Origin: Halomonas sp. YLGW01 | GTDB taxonomy: Bacteria > Pseudomonadota > Gammaproteobacteria > Pseudomonadales > Halomonadaceae | Direction of reading: 5' to 3' | DNA: 64,000 nucleotides | NCBI RefSeq assembly: GCF_014840935.1 | Contig: NZ_CP062005.1 | Span: 806,001 to 870,000 of the forward strand | Shown: one piece after another, positions 51,417 to 61,600 of the stretch | Layout of the letters: each line of letters starts with the position of its first letter | Position numbering within the stretch: position 1 is the first letter of the stretch | Notes under the pieces: generated by a model | The model's database searches: none | Seen by the model: the letters and a program-made list of their open reading frames with translations, nothing else | Told to the model about the DNA's origin: nothing | Made by a program: the position numbers and the translations under genes

Positions 51417-53462
51417 TCAGGGGGTCTCGGCGAGCCCCAGGGCCCAGAGGATATAGGCGTCCTGGCGGGCATTGTCGTGCCAGGCCTTGAAGCGTCCCGA
51501 GGCCCCGCCGTGGCCGGCCCCCATGTCGGTACGCAAGAGGACCGGGCCACGGGCGCTATCCAGCTCCCGCAGGCGCGCGTAGAGCTTGGCAGGCTCCCAG
51601 TAGGGCACCCGGGCGTCGTGCCAGCTGCCCTGCAGGAATACGCTGGGATAGGGCTGGGCCTGAAGGTTATCCAGCGGCGAGTATCCTGCGATGCGCCGGC
51701 GTACGGCCGGGTCGGCCGGGTTGCCCCATTCCGTGTACTCGGCGATGGTCAGCGGCAGGTCGGGATTCTCCATGGTACGCAGCACATCCACGAAGGGCAC
51801 GTCGAGCACGGCGGCGCAGAAGGCCTCGGGGGCGAGGTTGAGGCTGGCGCCTACCAGCAGCCCGCCGGCACTGGCCCCATAGGCCACGACCCGCTTGTCG
51901 TCACTGAAGCCCGCCTCGACCAGACGGTCACGGGCGGCCAGGAAGTCCCGAAAGCTGTTTTCCTTTTGCTCGAGCTTGCCGGCCAGGTACCAGGGCTCGC
52001 CTCGATCGCCGCCGCCCCGCACGTGGGCCACGGCGAAGGCGACGCCGCGCTCCAGCAGTTCGAGCCTCGCCACCGAGAACCAGGGATCGAGCACTTCCCC
52101 GTAGGCGCCATAACCATAGAGCAGGGTCGGCATCGGCGCCTGGCCGAGACGGTCGGCGCGGGCGACGATGGAAACCGGAATCCGCTCGCCATCATGGGCC
52201 TCGGCCCACACCCGCCGGCAGGTCAGCTGCGACGGACGCAGGCCGCCATGCACCGGCTGTTCCTTGAGCAGCGCGCGCTCCCCCGTGTCCAGGTCGTGGC
52301 GAAGCCAACGAATCGGCAGGGTGAAGGATTCCTCGCGCAGCAGCAGCCGGCGTTCGTCGAAGTGCGGGGTATCTCCGAGCGCCAGGCTGCAGGGCGCTTC
52401 GGGGAGGGCCAGGCGTTCGTCGCGCTGAATGCCGTGCTGGGCGTCCAGTTCGAGCACGCGCAGGTGCACCTGGGCTTCGTCGTGGTCGCGTTCGGTGATC
52501 ACCAGTCCCCAGCCGAAGGCGTCGACGCCTTCGAGGGTCTGGGCATCGCGATGGGGTATCAGCGGCTGCAAGGCGTCGCGGTCGGCCTCGGGGCACACAT
52601 CCAGCCGGAAGTGCGGGGCCTCGCGGTTGTTGAGCACGTAAAAGTGCCCGGGGCGATGGTCGATCGCATACTCGACGCCGGTTTCCCGAGCGCGGAAGCA
52701 CTGCGGCGAGGCATCGGGCGAACCTGCCGGCAACAGGTAGCATTCGCTGGTGTCCTTGGAGGCGCTCTCCAGCACCAGCCACGTCCGGGAGCGGGTCTTG
52801 CCGATGCCGAGCCAGAATTCCGGGTCGTCTTCGCGCAGGATCAGCTGTGCCTCCTGCTCAGGCATTGCCGTGTCCAGTCGCCAGATGCTCTCGGGGCGCT
52901 GGATGTCGTCATAGCGCGTGAACAGCAGGGTACGATCATCCTCGGCCCAACACAGCTCCGGGCCGATGTTCTCGAGCAGCCGCCGCGGCTCGCCATCGGG
53001 CAGCGACTTGAGATAGAGCGTGAACATCTCGTCGCCACTGGTGTCCTCGGTCCAGGCCAGCCAGGCCTCGTTCGGCGACAGGGCCATGTCACCGATCTCG
53101 AGGAAGTCCAGAGAGGCGGCGCGGGCCTCCAGGTCGAGGAAACACTCCCGCCTTGACGGCGCGTCGAGTGGGTGGCGCCACCAGCGCGGGTAGTCGGCGT
53201 CGGCGGCGGTCTCGCTCCAGTAGGTGTAGTGATCCAGCGGCGCCGGCAGGCCGGTGACGGCCAGCTCGCGGCGGGCCAGGTGACCCTGGTAGAGCGCCTC
53301 GACCAGCGGCTCCAGCGGTGCGAACCAGTCACGGCTTTCGGCATTGGCGACCTCGAGGAAGGCGCTGACCGTCGGATCGTCGCGGTCTTCGAGCCAGTGC
53401 CAGTCGGGGTCGTCCGGGCGGCGGAACCGGTCGATGGGCGAGGCGGGCGGCTGTGCTTTCAT
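51417..53462 (-). CDS. ptrB: Oligopeptidase B-like S9 serine peptidase
   Basis: A 681-residue prolyl-oligopeptidase-family enzyme, closest in motifs to PtrB, which cleaves short peptides after basic residues in the cytosol. The N-terminal ~400 residues form the beta-propeller (for example RFRRPDDPDWHWLEDRDDP, IGDMALSPNEAWLAWTEDTSGDEMFTL). The hydrolase domain has LLYGYGAYG, HVRGGGDRGEPWYLAGK, the serine in GASAGG, then LTIAEYTEWGNPAD and the histidine in GAGHGGASGR. The start MKAQPPASPIDRF at 53462 leaves only 68 bases to the divergent membrane-protein gene; longer frames overlap it. Confidence 0.9.
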   Translation of the reverse strand: MKAQPPASPIDRFRRPDDPDWHWLEDRDDPTVSAFLEVANAESRDWFAPLEPLVEALYQGHLARRELAVTGLPAPLDHYTYWSETAADADYPRWWRHPLDAPSRRECFLDLEARAASLDFLEIGDMALSPNEAWLAWTEDTSGDEMFTLYLKSLPDGEPRRLLENIGPELCWAEDDRTLLFTRYDDIQRPESIWRLDTAMPEQEAQLILREDDPEFWLGIGKTRSRTWLVLESASKDTSECYLLPAGSPDASPQCFRARETGVEYAIDHRPGHFYVLNNREAPHFRLDVCPEADRDALQPLIPHRDAQTLEGVDAFGWGLVITERDHDEAQVHLRVLELDAQHGIQRDERLALPEAPCSLALGDTPHFDERRLLLREESFTLPIRWLRHDLDTGERALLKEQPVHGGLRPSQLTCRRVWAEAHDGERIPVSIVARADRLGQAPMPTLLYGYGAYGEVLDPWFSVARLELLERGVAFAVAHVRGGGDRGEPWYLAGKLEQKENSFRDFLAARDRLVEAGFSDDKRVVAYGASAGGLLVGASLNLAPEAFCAAVLDVPFVDVLRTMENPDLPLTIAEYTEWGNPADPAVRRRIAGYSPLDNLQAQPYPSVFLQGSWHDARVPYWEPAKLYARLRELDSARGPVLLRTDMGAGHGGASGRFKAWHDNARQDAYILWALGLAETP

Positions 53463-53530
53463 TGGGTGCGGTGTACCATATGAGCGATCAACAAGGATGC
53501 GTACGCCAAGGAGCGCACGCCTGGAGAGAT

Positions 53531-53953
53531 ATGATGCTGTTATCGAATTCGTTGCCACAACTGTGGCTGATCTATGGCCTATTGTCGCTGGTCGTACTGG
53601 TGACTGGCCACCTGGGAATTCGTTTCCTGCCACGGCTGCCCCGCTGGGTCGTCACCGGTCTGGTGGCCGGCATCATCTGGATGCCGGCAAGCTATGCGCT
53701 GCCGACCCTGGATCAGGCCGAGCCCCATTCCGGCATCGCGCCGGCGGTGGTCGTGACCGCGGTGGCCGTACTGCAGGGCAAGGGCGGCGCCATGGCCGGT
53801 GCCGCCCTGCTGCTTGCCATCGGTGCGGCGCTGGGGGCGGCGCTGGGTCTTATGATCTGGCGCCTGGGCCGCCGTCCGGCGGCGCCACAGGCGCGTGGTG
53901 CCGAGCAGCCGACGACTTCAAGTCACGAACGCCGGGAGCCGGTCATCGGTTAA
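53531..53953 (+). CDS. Small inner-membrane protein preceding a VWA gene
   Basis: A 140-residue hydrophobic protein with about four membrane segments (LPQLWLIYGLLSLVVLVTGHL, VTGLVAGIIWMPASYALPT, APAVVVTAVAVLQ, AGAALLLAIGAALGAALGLMIW) and a cytoplasmic or periplasmic basic tail. No family recognised. The ATG at 53531 follows GGAGAG; an ATG at 53480 is possible but less likely. It ends 12 bases before the VWA gene and is probably cotranscribed. Confidence 0.7.
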   Translation: MMLLSNSLPQLWLIYGLLSLVVLVTGHLGIRFLPRLPRWVVTGLVAGIIWMPASYALPTLDQAEPHSGIAPAVVVTAVAVLQGKGGAMAGAALLLAIGAALGAALGLMIWRLGRRPAAPQARGAEQPTTSSHERREPVIG

Positions 53954-53965
53954 GGGGAAGCACCT

Positions 53966-55846
53966 ATGCGCGTCATGTTCGGTGCCGTGCTGGGTTGCCT
54001 GCTGTGGTCGACCACGGTTTTCGCTCAGCAGGCGACAGAGGACGTCGAAGCACAACAGGGAATCTCTCAGCCGGCGCCCGCCTCCGACGTGCGGGTGATC
54101 TTCGATGTCTCCGGCAGCATGCGGGAGAACGACCCCGAGCGCCTGAGCGCCAGCGCCCTGGAACTCCTGGCCTCGCTGCTCCCCGCGGACAGCCGCGGTG
54201 GGCTCTGGCTCTTCGGTGAACGCGTCGAAAATCCGCTCCCCGTCGGCCCGGTGGATCGCCGCTGGCGTGAACGGGCGCGCTCCCTGGCGCCGGCCCTGGT
54301 CGACTATCAGCAGTACACCGATATCGAGGCGGCCATCCGCGCGGCCAGTGAGGCGCCTGGCGGCGAGCGGCACCTGGTGCTGCTCACCGATGGGGTGATC
54401 GACCTGGAGCCGGCGGGTGGCAGCAAGTCCGTTCGGGATGCCCGTTCGCGGCGGGTACTGCTCGAGGAGCTCGCTCCGACTCTGGCCGACCGGGGGGTGA
54501 CCATCCACGCCATCGCCTTCTCGCCACAGGCCGATCTGGCCCTGGTCGAGCGTCTGGCGCAGTCGAGTCAGGGGCTGGCGGCCCTGGCCCAGACACCGGA
54601 AGATCTGCTGCGTGGCTTTATCGATATCTTCGAGCGCATCTTCCCGACCGATCAGGTGCCACTTGGCGACAACCGCTTTCCCATCGACCCCGAGGTAGAG
54701 TCCTTCTCGGCGCTGCTGTTCCACGAGCCGGATGCCGCCCCTCCGGTGCTCGTCGGTCCCGGTGGGCGTCGCTACACGCCCAAGGACCTGCCGGCGGGCG
54801 CCAGCTGGCAGCGCCAGCCACGCTTCGACCTGATTACGGTGCCCTCGCCCGAGGAGGGCGAGTGGCGGATCGAGGGCGAACTCGAGGATGACAGTCGCGT
54901 CAGCGTGATCTCGCCGCTGGTGCTCAAGACTTCCGACTTGCCGGCCACCCTCTACCAAGGCTTCGATCTGCCGGTGGAGGCCTGGCTCGACCGAGAGGAC
55001 GACGCGTCCCTGACGAGCGGTCAGCATCAGGATATGCGGGTCACGGTCGAGCTCCAGGCCCTCGATGGCTCGGTGCTGGCCGAAAGCCCGCTGACTCAGA
55101 CCACCTCCGGTAACGCGCGCTTCAGTGGGGTGCTGCCGGCCCCGTCCCTGACCGGCAATGCGCGGCTGGTCATCGATGCCGAGGGCGCAAGCGTCCATCG
55201 TCAGCGAGTTCAGGCGGTCAATGTGTTGCCCGCGATCAGCGCCCGCCGGGAAGCGGGTCAAGTCTGGCTCGAGGCCGAACATCCGGCGCTCAACGCGAGC
55301 AATACCCGCCTGAGCGCGACCCTGCAGGGCGAATCGCTGCCCATCGAGGCCTTCGACGAGCGCCGCTGGCGTGTCACCTTGCCCGAGCTTCCGGCCGAGC
55401 TGGGGGTGCCGCTGCTGCTCGAGGCCGAGATCGACCTGGCCGGCGAGTCGCGTGCGCTGCACCTGCCGCGGCTGCTGCTCAACCCTGACGGTCGCATCCT
55501 GCTCGATGAGGCGCGCCTGGACGGGGCCGAGTTGACCAGCCGCGACCTGCCGGCGACGCCAGGCGAAGCGGTGACGCCGACCGGTAGCGACGGCTTCGAC
55601 GCAGATGGAGCCGCCGATCGAGTCGTGGGTGCCATCAATGCGCTGCCCGGGAAGGCCCGGCAGCTGGTGCGCGGGCTTGGCGACCAGCCCCGGTCATGGC
55701 TTGTCGGGGTAGCGCTGGGGATGGCCCTGGCTATTCTGGCGCTGTGGGGCCTTCGCGCCCGCCGCCTGCGTCAACAGCCACGACAACCGTCTCGACAACC
55801 GTCCCAACCCCACCCGCGCCGGCACAGTGAGGAACCGCATGTGTGA
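53966..55846 (+). CDS. Exported von Willebrand A domain protein
   Basis: A 626-residue protein with a signal peptide (GAVLGCLLWSTTVFAQ, cleavage near 20), a VWA domain at about 40-230 and a C-terminal membrane segment (SWLVGVALGMALAILALWGLR) followed by a basic Gln/Pro tail. The MIDAS motif is DVSGSM at 47-52 with later HLVLLTDGVID. The middle ~300 residues are beta-rich without a recognised domain. The protein would project into the periplasm, anchored at its C-terminus. It overlaps the amidotransferase gene by eight bases. Confidence 0.85.
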   Translation: MRVMFGAVLGCLLWSTTVFAQQATEDVEAQQGISQPAPASDVRVIFDVSGSMRENDPERLSASALELLASLLPADSRGGLWLFGERVENPLPVGPVDRRWRERARSLAPALVDYQQYTDIEAAIRAASEAPGGERHLVLLTDGVIDLEPAGGSKSVRDARSRRVLLEELAPTLADRGVTIHAIAFSPQADLALVERLAQSSQGLAALAQTPEDLLRGFIDIFERIFPTDQVPLGDNRFPIDPEVESFSALLFHEPDAAPPVLVGPGGRRYTPKDLPAGASWQRQPRFDLITVPSPEEGEWRIEGELEDDSRVSVISPLVLKTSDLPATLYQGFDLPVEAWLDREDDASLTSGQHQDMRVTVELQALDGSVLAESPLTQTTSGNARFSGVLPAPSLTGNARLVIDAEGASVHRQRVQAVNVLPAISARREAGQVWLEAEHPALNASNTRLSATLQGESLPIEAFDERRWRVTLPELPAELGVPLLLEAEIDLAGESRALHLPRLLLNPDGRILLDEARLDGAELTSRDLPATPGEAVTPTGSDGFDADGAADRVVGAINALPGKARQLVRGLGDQPRSWLVGVALGMALAILALWGLRARRLRQQPRQPSRQPSQPHPRRHSEEPHV

Positions 55847-56642
55847 ACTGCTCGGCATGAGCGCCAACGTGCCCACCGATATCTGCTTCAGTTTCACGGG
55901 CTTTCTGCATCGCGGGGGTGGCACCGGGCCGCACCGTGACGGCTGGGGCATCGCCTTCTACGAGGAGGGCGGCTATCGCGAGTTTCGCGACCCGCACCCT
56001 TCCGTGGATTCGCCCATCGCCCGGCTGATCCGCGACTACCCGATCAAGTCGCATGTGGTGATCAGCCACATTCGCCAGGCCAATGTCGGTCAGGTGCGCC
56101 TGGCCAATACGCACCCGTTCACCCGAGAGATGTGGGGGCGACCCTGGTGCTACGCCCACAATGGCCAGCTCGACGGCTGGCGGGACCTGCCGCTGGGCAT
56201 CCACCGGCCGGTGGGCAGCACCGACAGCGAGCACGCCTTCTGCTACCTGATGGGCGAGATCCATCGCCATTTTCCCGAGCCGCCCGAGGAACCCCAGGCG
56301 CTCTGGTCGCTGCTGCATCGCTGCTGCGAGCGCCTGCGCGGGCTCGGTGTCTTCAACCTGCTGCTCTCCGATGGCGTGCATCTCTACAGTTTCTGCTCCA
56401 CCAAGCTGGCCCACATCACGCGCCGGGCGCCCTTCGGCGAGGCCAACCTATCGGATGCCGAGCTCAACGTGAACTTCGCCGAGCACACCACCGAGGATGA
56501 TGTCGTCTCGGTACTGGCCACCGAGCCGCTGACCGACAACGAGGACTGGGTGCGGATGTGCCCCGGCGAGATGCTGGTCTGGCGGGACGGCGAGGTGCTG
56601 GCCCGCTTCCTGCCGGAGGCGGTGGCAGAACCACTGGACTAG
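55839..56642 (+). CDS. yafJ: Class II glutamine amidotransferase YafJ-like
   Basis: A 267-residue N-terminal-nucleophile glutaminase-type protein. The family requires Cys at position 2 after Met removal: the ATG at 55839 gives MCELLGMSANVPTDICFSF, so this start is firm even though a GTG lies twelve bases upstream. Further motifs are GPHRDGWGIAFYE, SHVVISHIRQANVG, NTHPFTRE and WCYAHNGQLDGW. No synthase domain is attached; YafJ function is unknown. It overlaps the VWA gene by eight bases. Confidence 0.93.
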   Translation: MCELLGMSANVPTDICFSFTGFLHRGGGTGPHRDGWGIAFYEEGGYREFRDPHPSVDSPIARLIRDYPIKSHVVISHIRQANVGQVRLANTHPFTREMWGRPWCYAHNGQLDGWRDLPLGIHRPVGSTDSEHAFCYLMGEIHRHFPEPPEEPQALWSLLHRCCERLRGLGVFNLLLSDGVHLYSFCSTKLAHITRRAPFGEANLSDAELNVNFAEHTTEDDVVSVLATEPLTDNEDWVRMCPGEMLVWRDGEVLARFLPEAVAEPLD

Positions 56643-56731
56643 CGTGGCCGGCGCCACGGGGCCTGGCGGTGATGGTCTTGCCAGGAGAGCATGCGGACGA
56701 AAGTGGCATGGCGTCGGTGCGCCATCGGTAG

Positions 56732-56775
56732 CATGCTCCGGTTGATCGATGCTTGTTTCAATCGTACGTTTGAAA
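56732..56775 (+). promoter_or_regulatory. Possible PsrA-type operator overlapping a weak promoter before fadD
   Basis: TTTCAATCGTACGTTTGAAA at 56756-56775 is a 20-bp palindrome with one mismatched pair. It fits the CAAAC-N4-GTTTG pattern of the TetR-family fatty-acid regulator PsrA with one change. A possible -35 TTGATC (56742-56747) and weak -10 TACGTT (56765-56770), 17 bases apart, would place the operator over the -10 box. The remaining gap 56643-56855 holds no gene. Confidence 0.55.
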
Positions 56776-56855
56776 AGCGCCGCGGCCGAGCTTGGCCGGA
56801 TGATCAACCACCATCAGTGCGTCGGTCGCCTCGACGCGCTTGCGGAGATTCGCCC

Positions 56856-58517
56856 ATGAGCGAGCATGCCAGTGCAGTGACCCTCACCGGCCCGGCCCTC
56901 GAAGGGCTGGACGACTACACCTCGGTGATGGATGTCTTCCATGGCTCGGTCGAGCGCTTCGCCGACAAGCCCGCCTTCAGCTGCATGGGCCAGACCCTGA
57001 CCTTTGCCGACCTGGACCGGCTGTCCGGCGACTTCGCCGCCTGGCTGCAACACGAGACGAGTCTCGAGCCTGGGGATCGTATCGCCATCCAGCTGCCTAA
57101 CGTATTGCAGTTTCCAGTGGCGGTCTTCGGAGCCCTGCGTGCCGGTCTGGTGGTGGTCAACACCAACCCGCTCTATACCGAGCGGGAGATGGTTCACCAG
57201 TTCAAGGATTCGGGCGCCAAGGCGATCCTGATCCTGGCCAATATGGCCGACAAGCTGGAGCGGGTGCTCGACAAGACCGACATCGCCCATGTGCTGGTCA
57301 CCGAGCTCGGTGATCTGCATGGCTTTCCCCGGCGGCTCCTGATCAATGCGGTGGTCAAGTACGTAAAGAAACTGGTGCCCCCCTATGCCCTGCCCACGGC
57401 GGTGAGCTTTCGCTCGGCGCTGAAGAGGGGGCAGGGGCTGGGGCATGAGGACGTAGCGCGTTCCCCCGAGGATATCGCCGCCTTGCAGTACACGGGCGGA
57501 ACCACGGGGCGTGCCAAGGGCACCATGCTCACCCATCGCAACCTGATCGCCAACATGCTCCAGGCGCACGCGGCCATCGGCCCGGGGCTATCAGAAGGCG
57601 CCGAGACCATCATCGCGCCGCTGCCGGTCTATCACATCTACACCTTCACGGTGAATTGCCTGTTCATGGTCGAGACCGGCAATCACTCGGTGCTGATCAC
57701 CAACCCCCGGGACCTCGATGGCTTCGTCAAGACGCTTGAGAAGACCCGCTTCACCGGCTTCATCGGCCTCAACACCCTGTTCAATGCCCTGTGCCAGCGC
57801 GAGGACTTCAAGGCCCTCGACTTCTCGCCGCTCAAGCTGACCATCTCCGGCGGCATGGCGCTGACACGGGCCGCCGCCGAGCGCTGGAAGCGCGTCACCG
57901 GTTGTGACATCGCCGAGGGCTACGGCATGACCGAGACCTCGCCGATCGTGTCCTTCAACCCGGTCGATGCCATCCAGCTCGGCTCGATCGGCAAGCCTGT
58001 GGCCGGCACCTCGGTACGGGTCATCGATGCCGACGGCGAGGTGCTGCCGCTGGGCGAGCCCGGTGAACTGTGCGTCAAGGGGCCTCAGGTGATGAAGGGC
58101 TACTGGAACCTGCCGGAGGAGACGGCCAGGACCCTGGATGACGACGGCTGGATCCGCACCGGCGATATCGCGGTCCTGCAGGAAGATGGCTACATCCGCA
58201 TCGTCGATCGCAAGAAGGACATGATCATCGTCTCGGGCTTCAACGTGTACCCCAACGAGATCGAGGACGTGGTGGCGGGCCATCAGGACGTGGTCGAGGC
58301 GGCGGCGGTGGGCATCGAGGACGCCGACAGCGGCGAGGCGATCAAGCTGTTCGTGGTCAGCCGCAACCCGGCGCTGGACGCCGAGACGTTGCGCGCCTAT
58401 TGCCGAGAGCAGCTGTCCGCCTACAAGGTGCCGCGTTTCGTCGAGTTCCGCGACGAGTTGCCCAAGACCAATGTCGGCAAGGTGCTGCGCCGCGAGCTGC
58501 GCGAGACGCCGGCCTGA
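56856..58517 (+). CDS. fadD: Long-chain fatty acid-CoA ligase
   Basis: A 553-residue AMP-forming acyl-CoA synthetase that activates fatty acids for beta-oxidation at the inner membrane. Order: LEPGDRIAIQLPNVLQFPVAVFGALRAG, P-loop YTGGTTGRAKGTMLTHRN, APLPVYHIYTFTVN, EGYGMTETSPIVSFNP, GWIRTGDIAVLQEDGYIRIVDRKKDMIIVSGFNVYPNEIE and the catalytic lysine near PKTNVGKVLRREL. Length is near that of E. coli FadD. The start at 56856 is 11 bases after a CGGAG site. Confidence 0.95.
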   Translation: MSEHASAVTLTGPALEGLDDYTSVMDVFHGSVERFADKPAFSCMGQTLTFADLDRLSGDFAAWLQHETSLEPGDRIAIQLPNVLQFPVAVFGALRAGLVVVNTNPLYTEREMVHQFKDSGAKAILILANMADKLERVLDKTDIAHVLVTELGDLHGFPRRLLINAVVKYVKKLVPPYALPTAVSFRSALKRGQGLGHEDVARSPEDIAALQYTGGTTGRAKGTMLTHRNLIANMLQAHAAIGPGLSEGAETIIAPLPVYHIYTFTVNCLFMVETGNHSVLITNPRDLDGFVKTLEKTRFTGFIGLNTLFNALCQREDFKALDFSPLKLTISGGMALTRAAAERWKRVTGCDIAEGYGMTETSPIVSFNPVDAIQLGSIGKPVAGTSVRVIDADGEVLPLGEPGELCVKGPQVMKGYWNLPEETARTLDDDGWIRTGDIAVLQEDGYIRIVDRKKDMIIVSGFNVYPNEIEDVVAGHQDVVEAAAVGIEDADSGEAIKLFVVSRNPALDAETLRAYCREQLSAYKVPRFVEFRDELPKTNVGKVLRRELRETPA

Positions 58518-58570
58518 GCGCCGGGGGGCCTGGACCGCGCGGCAAGTAGGCAGCATCGCCGGGCGAGCGG

Positions 58571-58607
58571 TACAATGGCGGGCCCGCGATGGCCTCCCTC
58601 GCGGGCC
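58571..58607 (+). promoter_or_regulatory. Candidate -10 box and hairpin in the fadD-hrpA gap
   Basis: TACAAT at 58571-58576 is followed by an 8-bp stem GGCCCGCG / CGCGGGCC (58581-58588, 58600-58607). It could be the start of an hrpA leader or a U-less fadD terminator. Confidence 0.35.
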
Positions 58608-58633
58608 GCTGATTTCTAGCCAATGAGGTTGCC

Positions 58634-61600
58634 TTGAGCACCACGACGTCCCGCTCCCCGACCGCCGCCGATTCGACTCGCCTCACCGACCTTGAGCAGC
58701 AGCTCGACGACTGCCTGCTGACCGATGCCCGTCGCCTGGGCAAGCGTCTGGCCGGGCTGAGGCGCCGGGCCAAGCAAGGCCAGCCCATCGATCGCGGCGT
58801 CGCCGAGATCGAGCAGCAACTCACCAAATCCCGGCAGCGCCTCGCCAAGCGTCGCGCCCAGACGCTCAGCCTCAATTATCCGCCCGAACTGCCGGTGGTC
58901 GAGCACCGGGAGGATATCCTCGAGGCGCTTCGCGAGCATCAGGTGGTGGTGGTGGCCGGCGAGACCGGCTCCGGCAAGACCACCCAGCTGCCCAAGCTGT
59001 GTCTGGAACTGGGGCTCGGCCGTCGCGGCCTGATCGGCCATACCCAGCCGAGGCGGCTGGCGGCGCGCTCGGTGGCGACGAGGCTTGCCGAGGAGCTCGA
59101 CGTCAATCTCGGTGAGCAGGTCGGCTATCAGGTGCGCTTCACCGATCAGACCAACGACGCCACCCTGATCAAGCTGATGACCGACGGCATCCTCTTGGCC
59201 GAGACCCAGCACGATCCGGATCTGTCCCGCTACGACGCCATCATCATCGACGAGGCTCACGAGCGCAGCCTCAACATCGACTTCCTGCTGGGCTATCTCA
59301 AGCGCCTGACCGCGCGCCGGCCGGATCTGAAGATCATCATCACCTCGGCGACCATCGACGTGGAGCGCTTCGCCTCTCATTTCGCCGACGAGGGTCGACC
59401 TCAGGAGGACGGCAGCGCCACGCCGGCGCCGGTAGTGCAGGTCTCCGGGCGCACCTACCCGGTGGAAGTACGCTATCGGCCGCTCGCGCGCTCGGAAGAC
59501 GACGAGGAGGACCGCACCCTGCAGGAAGGCATCCTGCACGCGGTCGAGGAGATCGAGGCCATCGAGCGTGAGAAGCGCTGGCAGCATGGCCCGCGGGATG
59601 TGCTGATCTTCCTGCCCGGCGAGCGCGAGATCCGCGAGACCGCCGACACCCTGCGCCGGGCCGACCTGAAGGGCACCGAGGTGCTGCCGCTCTATGCCAG
59701 GCTCTCCAATGCCGAGCAGAACCGGGTCTTCCAGTCTCATGCCGGGCGGCGCATCGTGCTCTCGACCAACGTCGCCGAGACCTCGCTGACGGTGCCGGGC
59801 ATCCGCTACGTGATCGACCCGGGCCTGGTACGCATCAGCCGCTACAGCTATCGCGCCAAGGTGCAGCGGCTGCCCATCGAGCCGATCAGCCAGGCCAGCG
59901 CCGACCAGCGCAAGGGCCGCTGCGGGCGCATCAGCGAGGGCGTGTGCATCCGTCTCTATGACGAGGACGACTACCTGTCGCGGCCGGCCTTCACCGAGCC
60001 CGAGATCCAGCGTACCAACCTGGCCTCGGTGATCCTGTCGATGCTGTCGCTGAAGCTCGGTGAGATCGAGGCCTTTCCGTTCGTCGATGCCCCGGACTCG
60101 CGCTTCATCAAGGACGGCTTCAGGCTGCTCTTCGAACTCGGCGCGGTCGACGAGGGCAATCGCCTGAGCGAGCTCGGTCGTCGCCTGGCGCGCCTGCCCA
60201 TCGATCCCAGGCTCGCCCGCATGGTGCTGGCCGGCGCCGAGTCGGGCTGCCTGCGCGAGACGCTGATCGTGGTCTCGGCGCTGGCCATTCAGGACCCCCG
60301 GGAGCGACCGGCGGAGAAGCGCCAGGCCGCCGACCAGGCCCATGCACGGTGGAAGGATCAGGACTCCGACTTCATGGCCTGGCTCAACCTCTGGGCCGGC
60401 TTCGAGGCCGCTCGCGAAGAGCTCTCCGGCAACCGGCTGCGCCGCTGGTGCCGCGATCACTACCTGAGTTACCTGCGTCTGCGCGAGTGGCACGACACCT
60501 TCCGCCAGCTACGCCAGCTGCTTAACGACATGGGCATCAAGGTGCCGGCCCCTGAACCGCTGCCGGAGGACGACGAGGCCCGTACACAGCGTCGCCGGGA
60601 CAACGCCACGGCGCTGCATCAGGCGCTCTTGACCGGGCTTCTGTCGAATCTCGGCCAGTTGCTCGAGACCCGCGAGTACCTGGGGGCCCGCAACCGCAAG
60701 TTCCAGATCCATCCGAGCTCCGGGCTCGGTCGCAAGCGGCCGAAGTGGATCATGGCCGGCGAGCTGGTCGAGACCTCGAAGCTGTTCGCCCGCGAGGTGG
60801 CGCGCATCGAGCCTGCCTGGATCGAGCCGCTGGCCGGCCATCTGGTCAAGCGCACCTACAGTGAGCCGCACTGGGAGATGAAACGGGCCCAGGTGGTGGC
60901 CTTCGAGCAGGTGACCCTGTTCGGCCTGCCGATCGTCAACCGGCGCCGCGTTCACTATGGGCCGATCGCCCCGGACGAGGCGCGGGAGCTGTTCATCCGC
61001 CGTGCCCTGGTCGAGGGAGAGTACCGCACCAAGGCCGAGTTCTTCGCGCACAACCGCTCGCTGGTCGAGGAAGTCGAGGATCTCGAGGATCGTGCCCGCA
61101 AGCGCGATATCCTGGTCGACGAGGAGACCCTGTTCGATTTCTACGACCAGCGCCTGCCCGCCGACATCATCAACGGCAAGGGCTTCGAGGCCTGGCGCAG
61201 GAAGGCCGAGAGCAGCGATCCCGATATCCTCAAGTTCGACCGCGAGGCCTTGATGGCCCGCGGGGCGGAGGATGTCACCGAGACGCAGTACCCAGACGAG
61301 CTCTTGCTCGGCGGGGTGCGCTATCCGCTGCGCTATCATTTCCAGCCGGGGGCCAGCGACGATGGCGTGACCCTGACGGTGCCGGCGGCGATGCTCTCCC
61401 AGCTGCCCGTCGAGCGACTCGAGTGGCTGGTGCCGGGGCTCTTGCGCGAGAAATGCATCGCGCTGATGAAATCGCTGCCCAAGGCGGTGCGCCGCCAGGT
61501 GGTGCCGATTCCCGACTGGGTGGATGCAGCCCTTGCCACCCTGACGCCGGATGATGTCTCGCTGACCGCCGCCCTGGGTGACTTCCTGCGGGTCAAGACC

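Noticed and set aside
58616-60493. 625-residue minus-strand frame opposite hrpA
   Set aside because: No motifs; a mirror of the hrpA codons.
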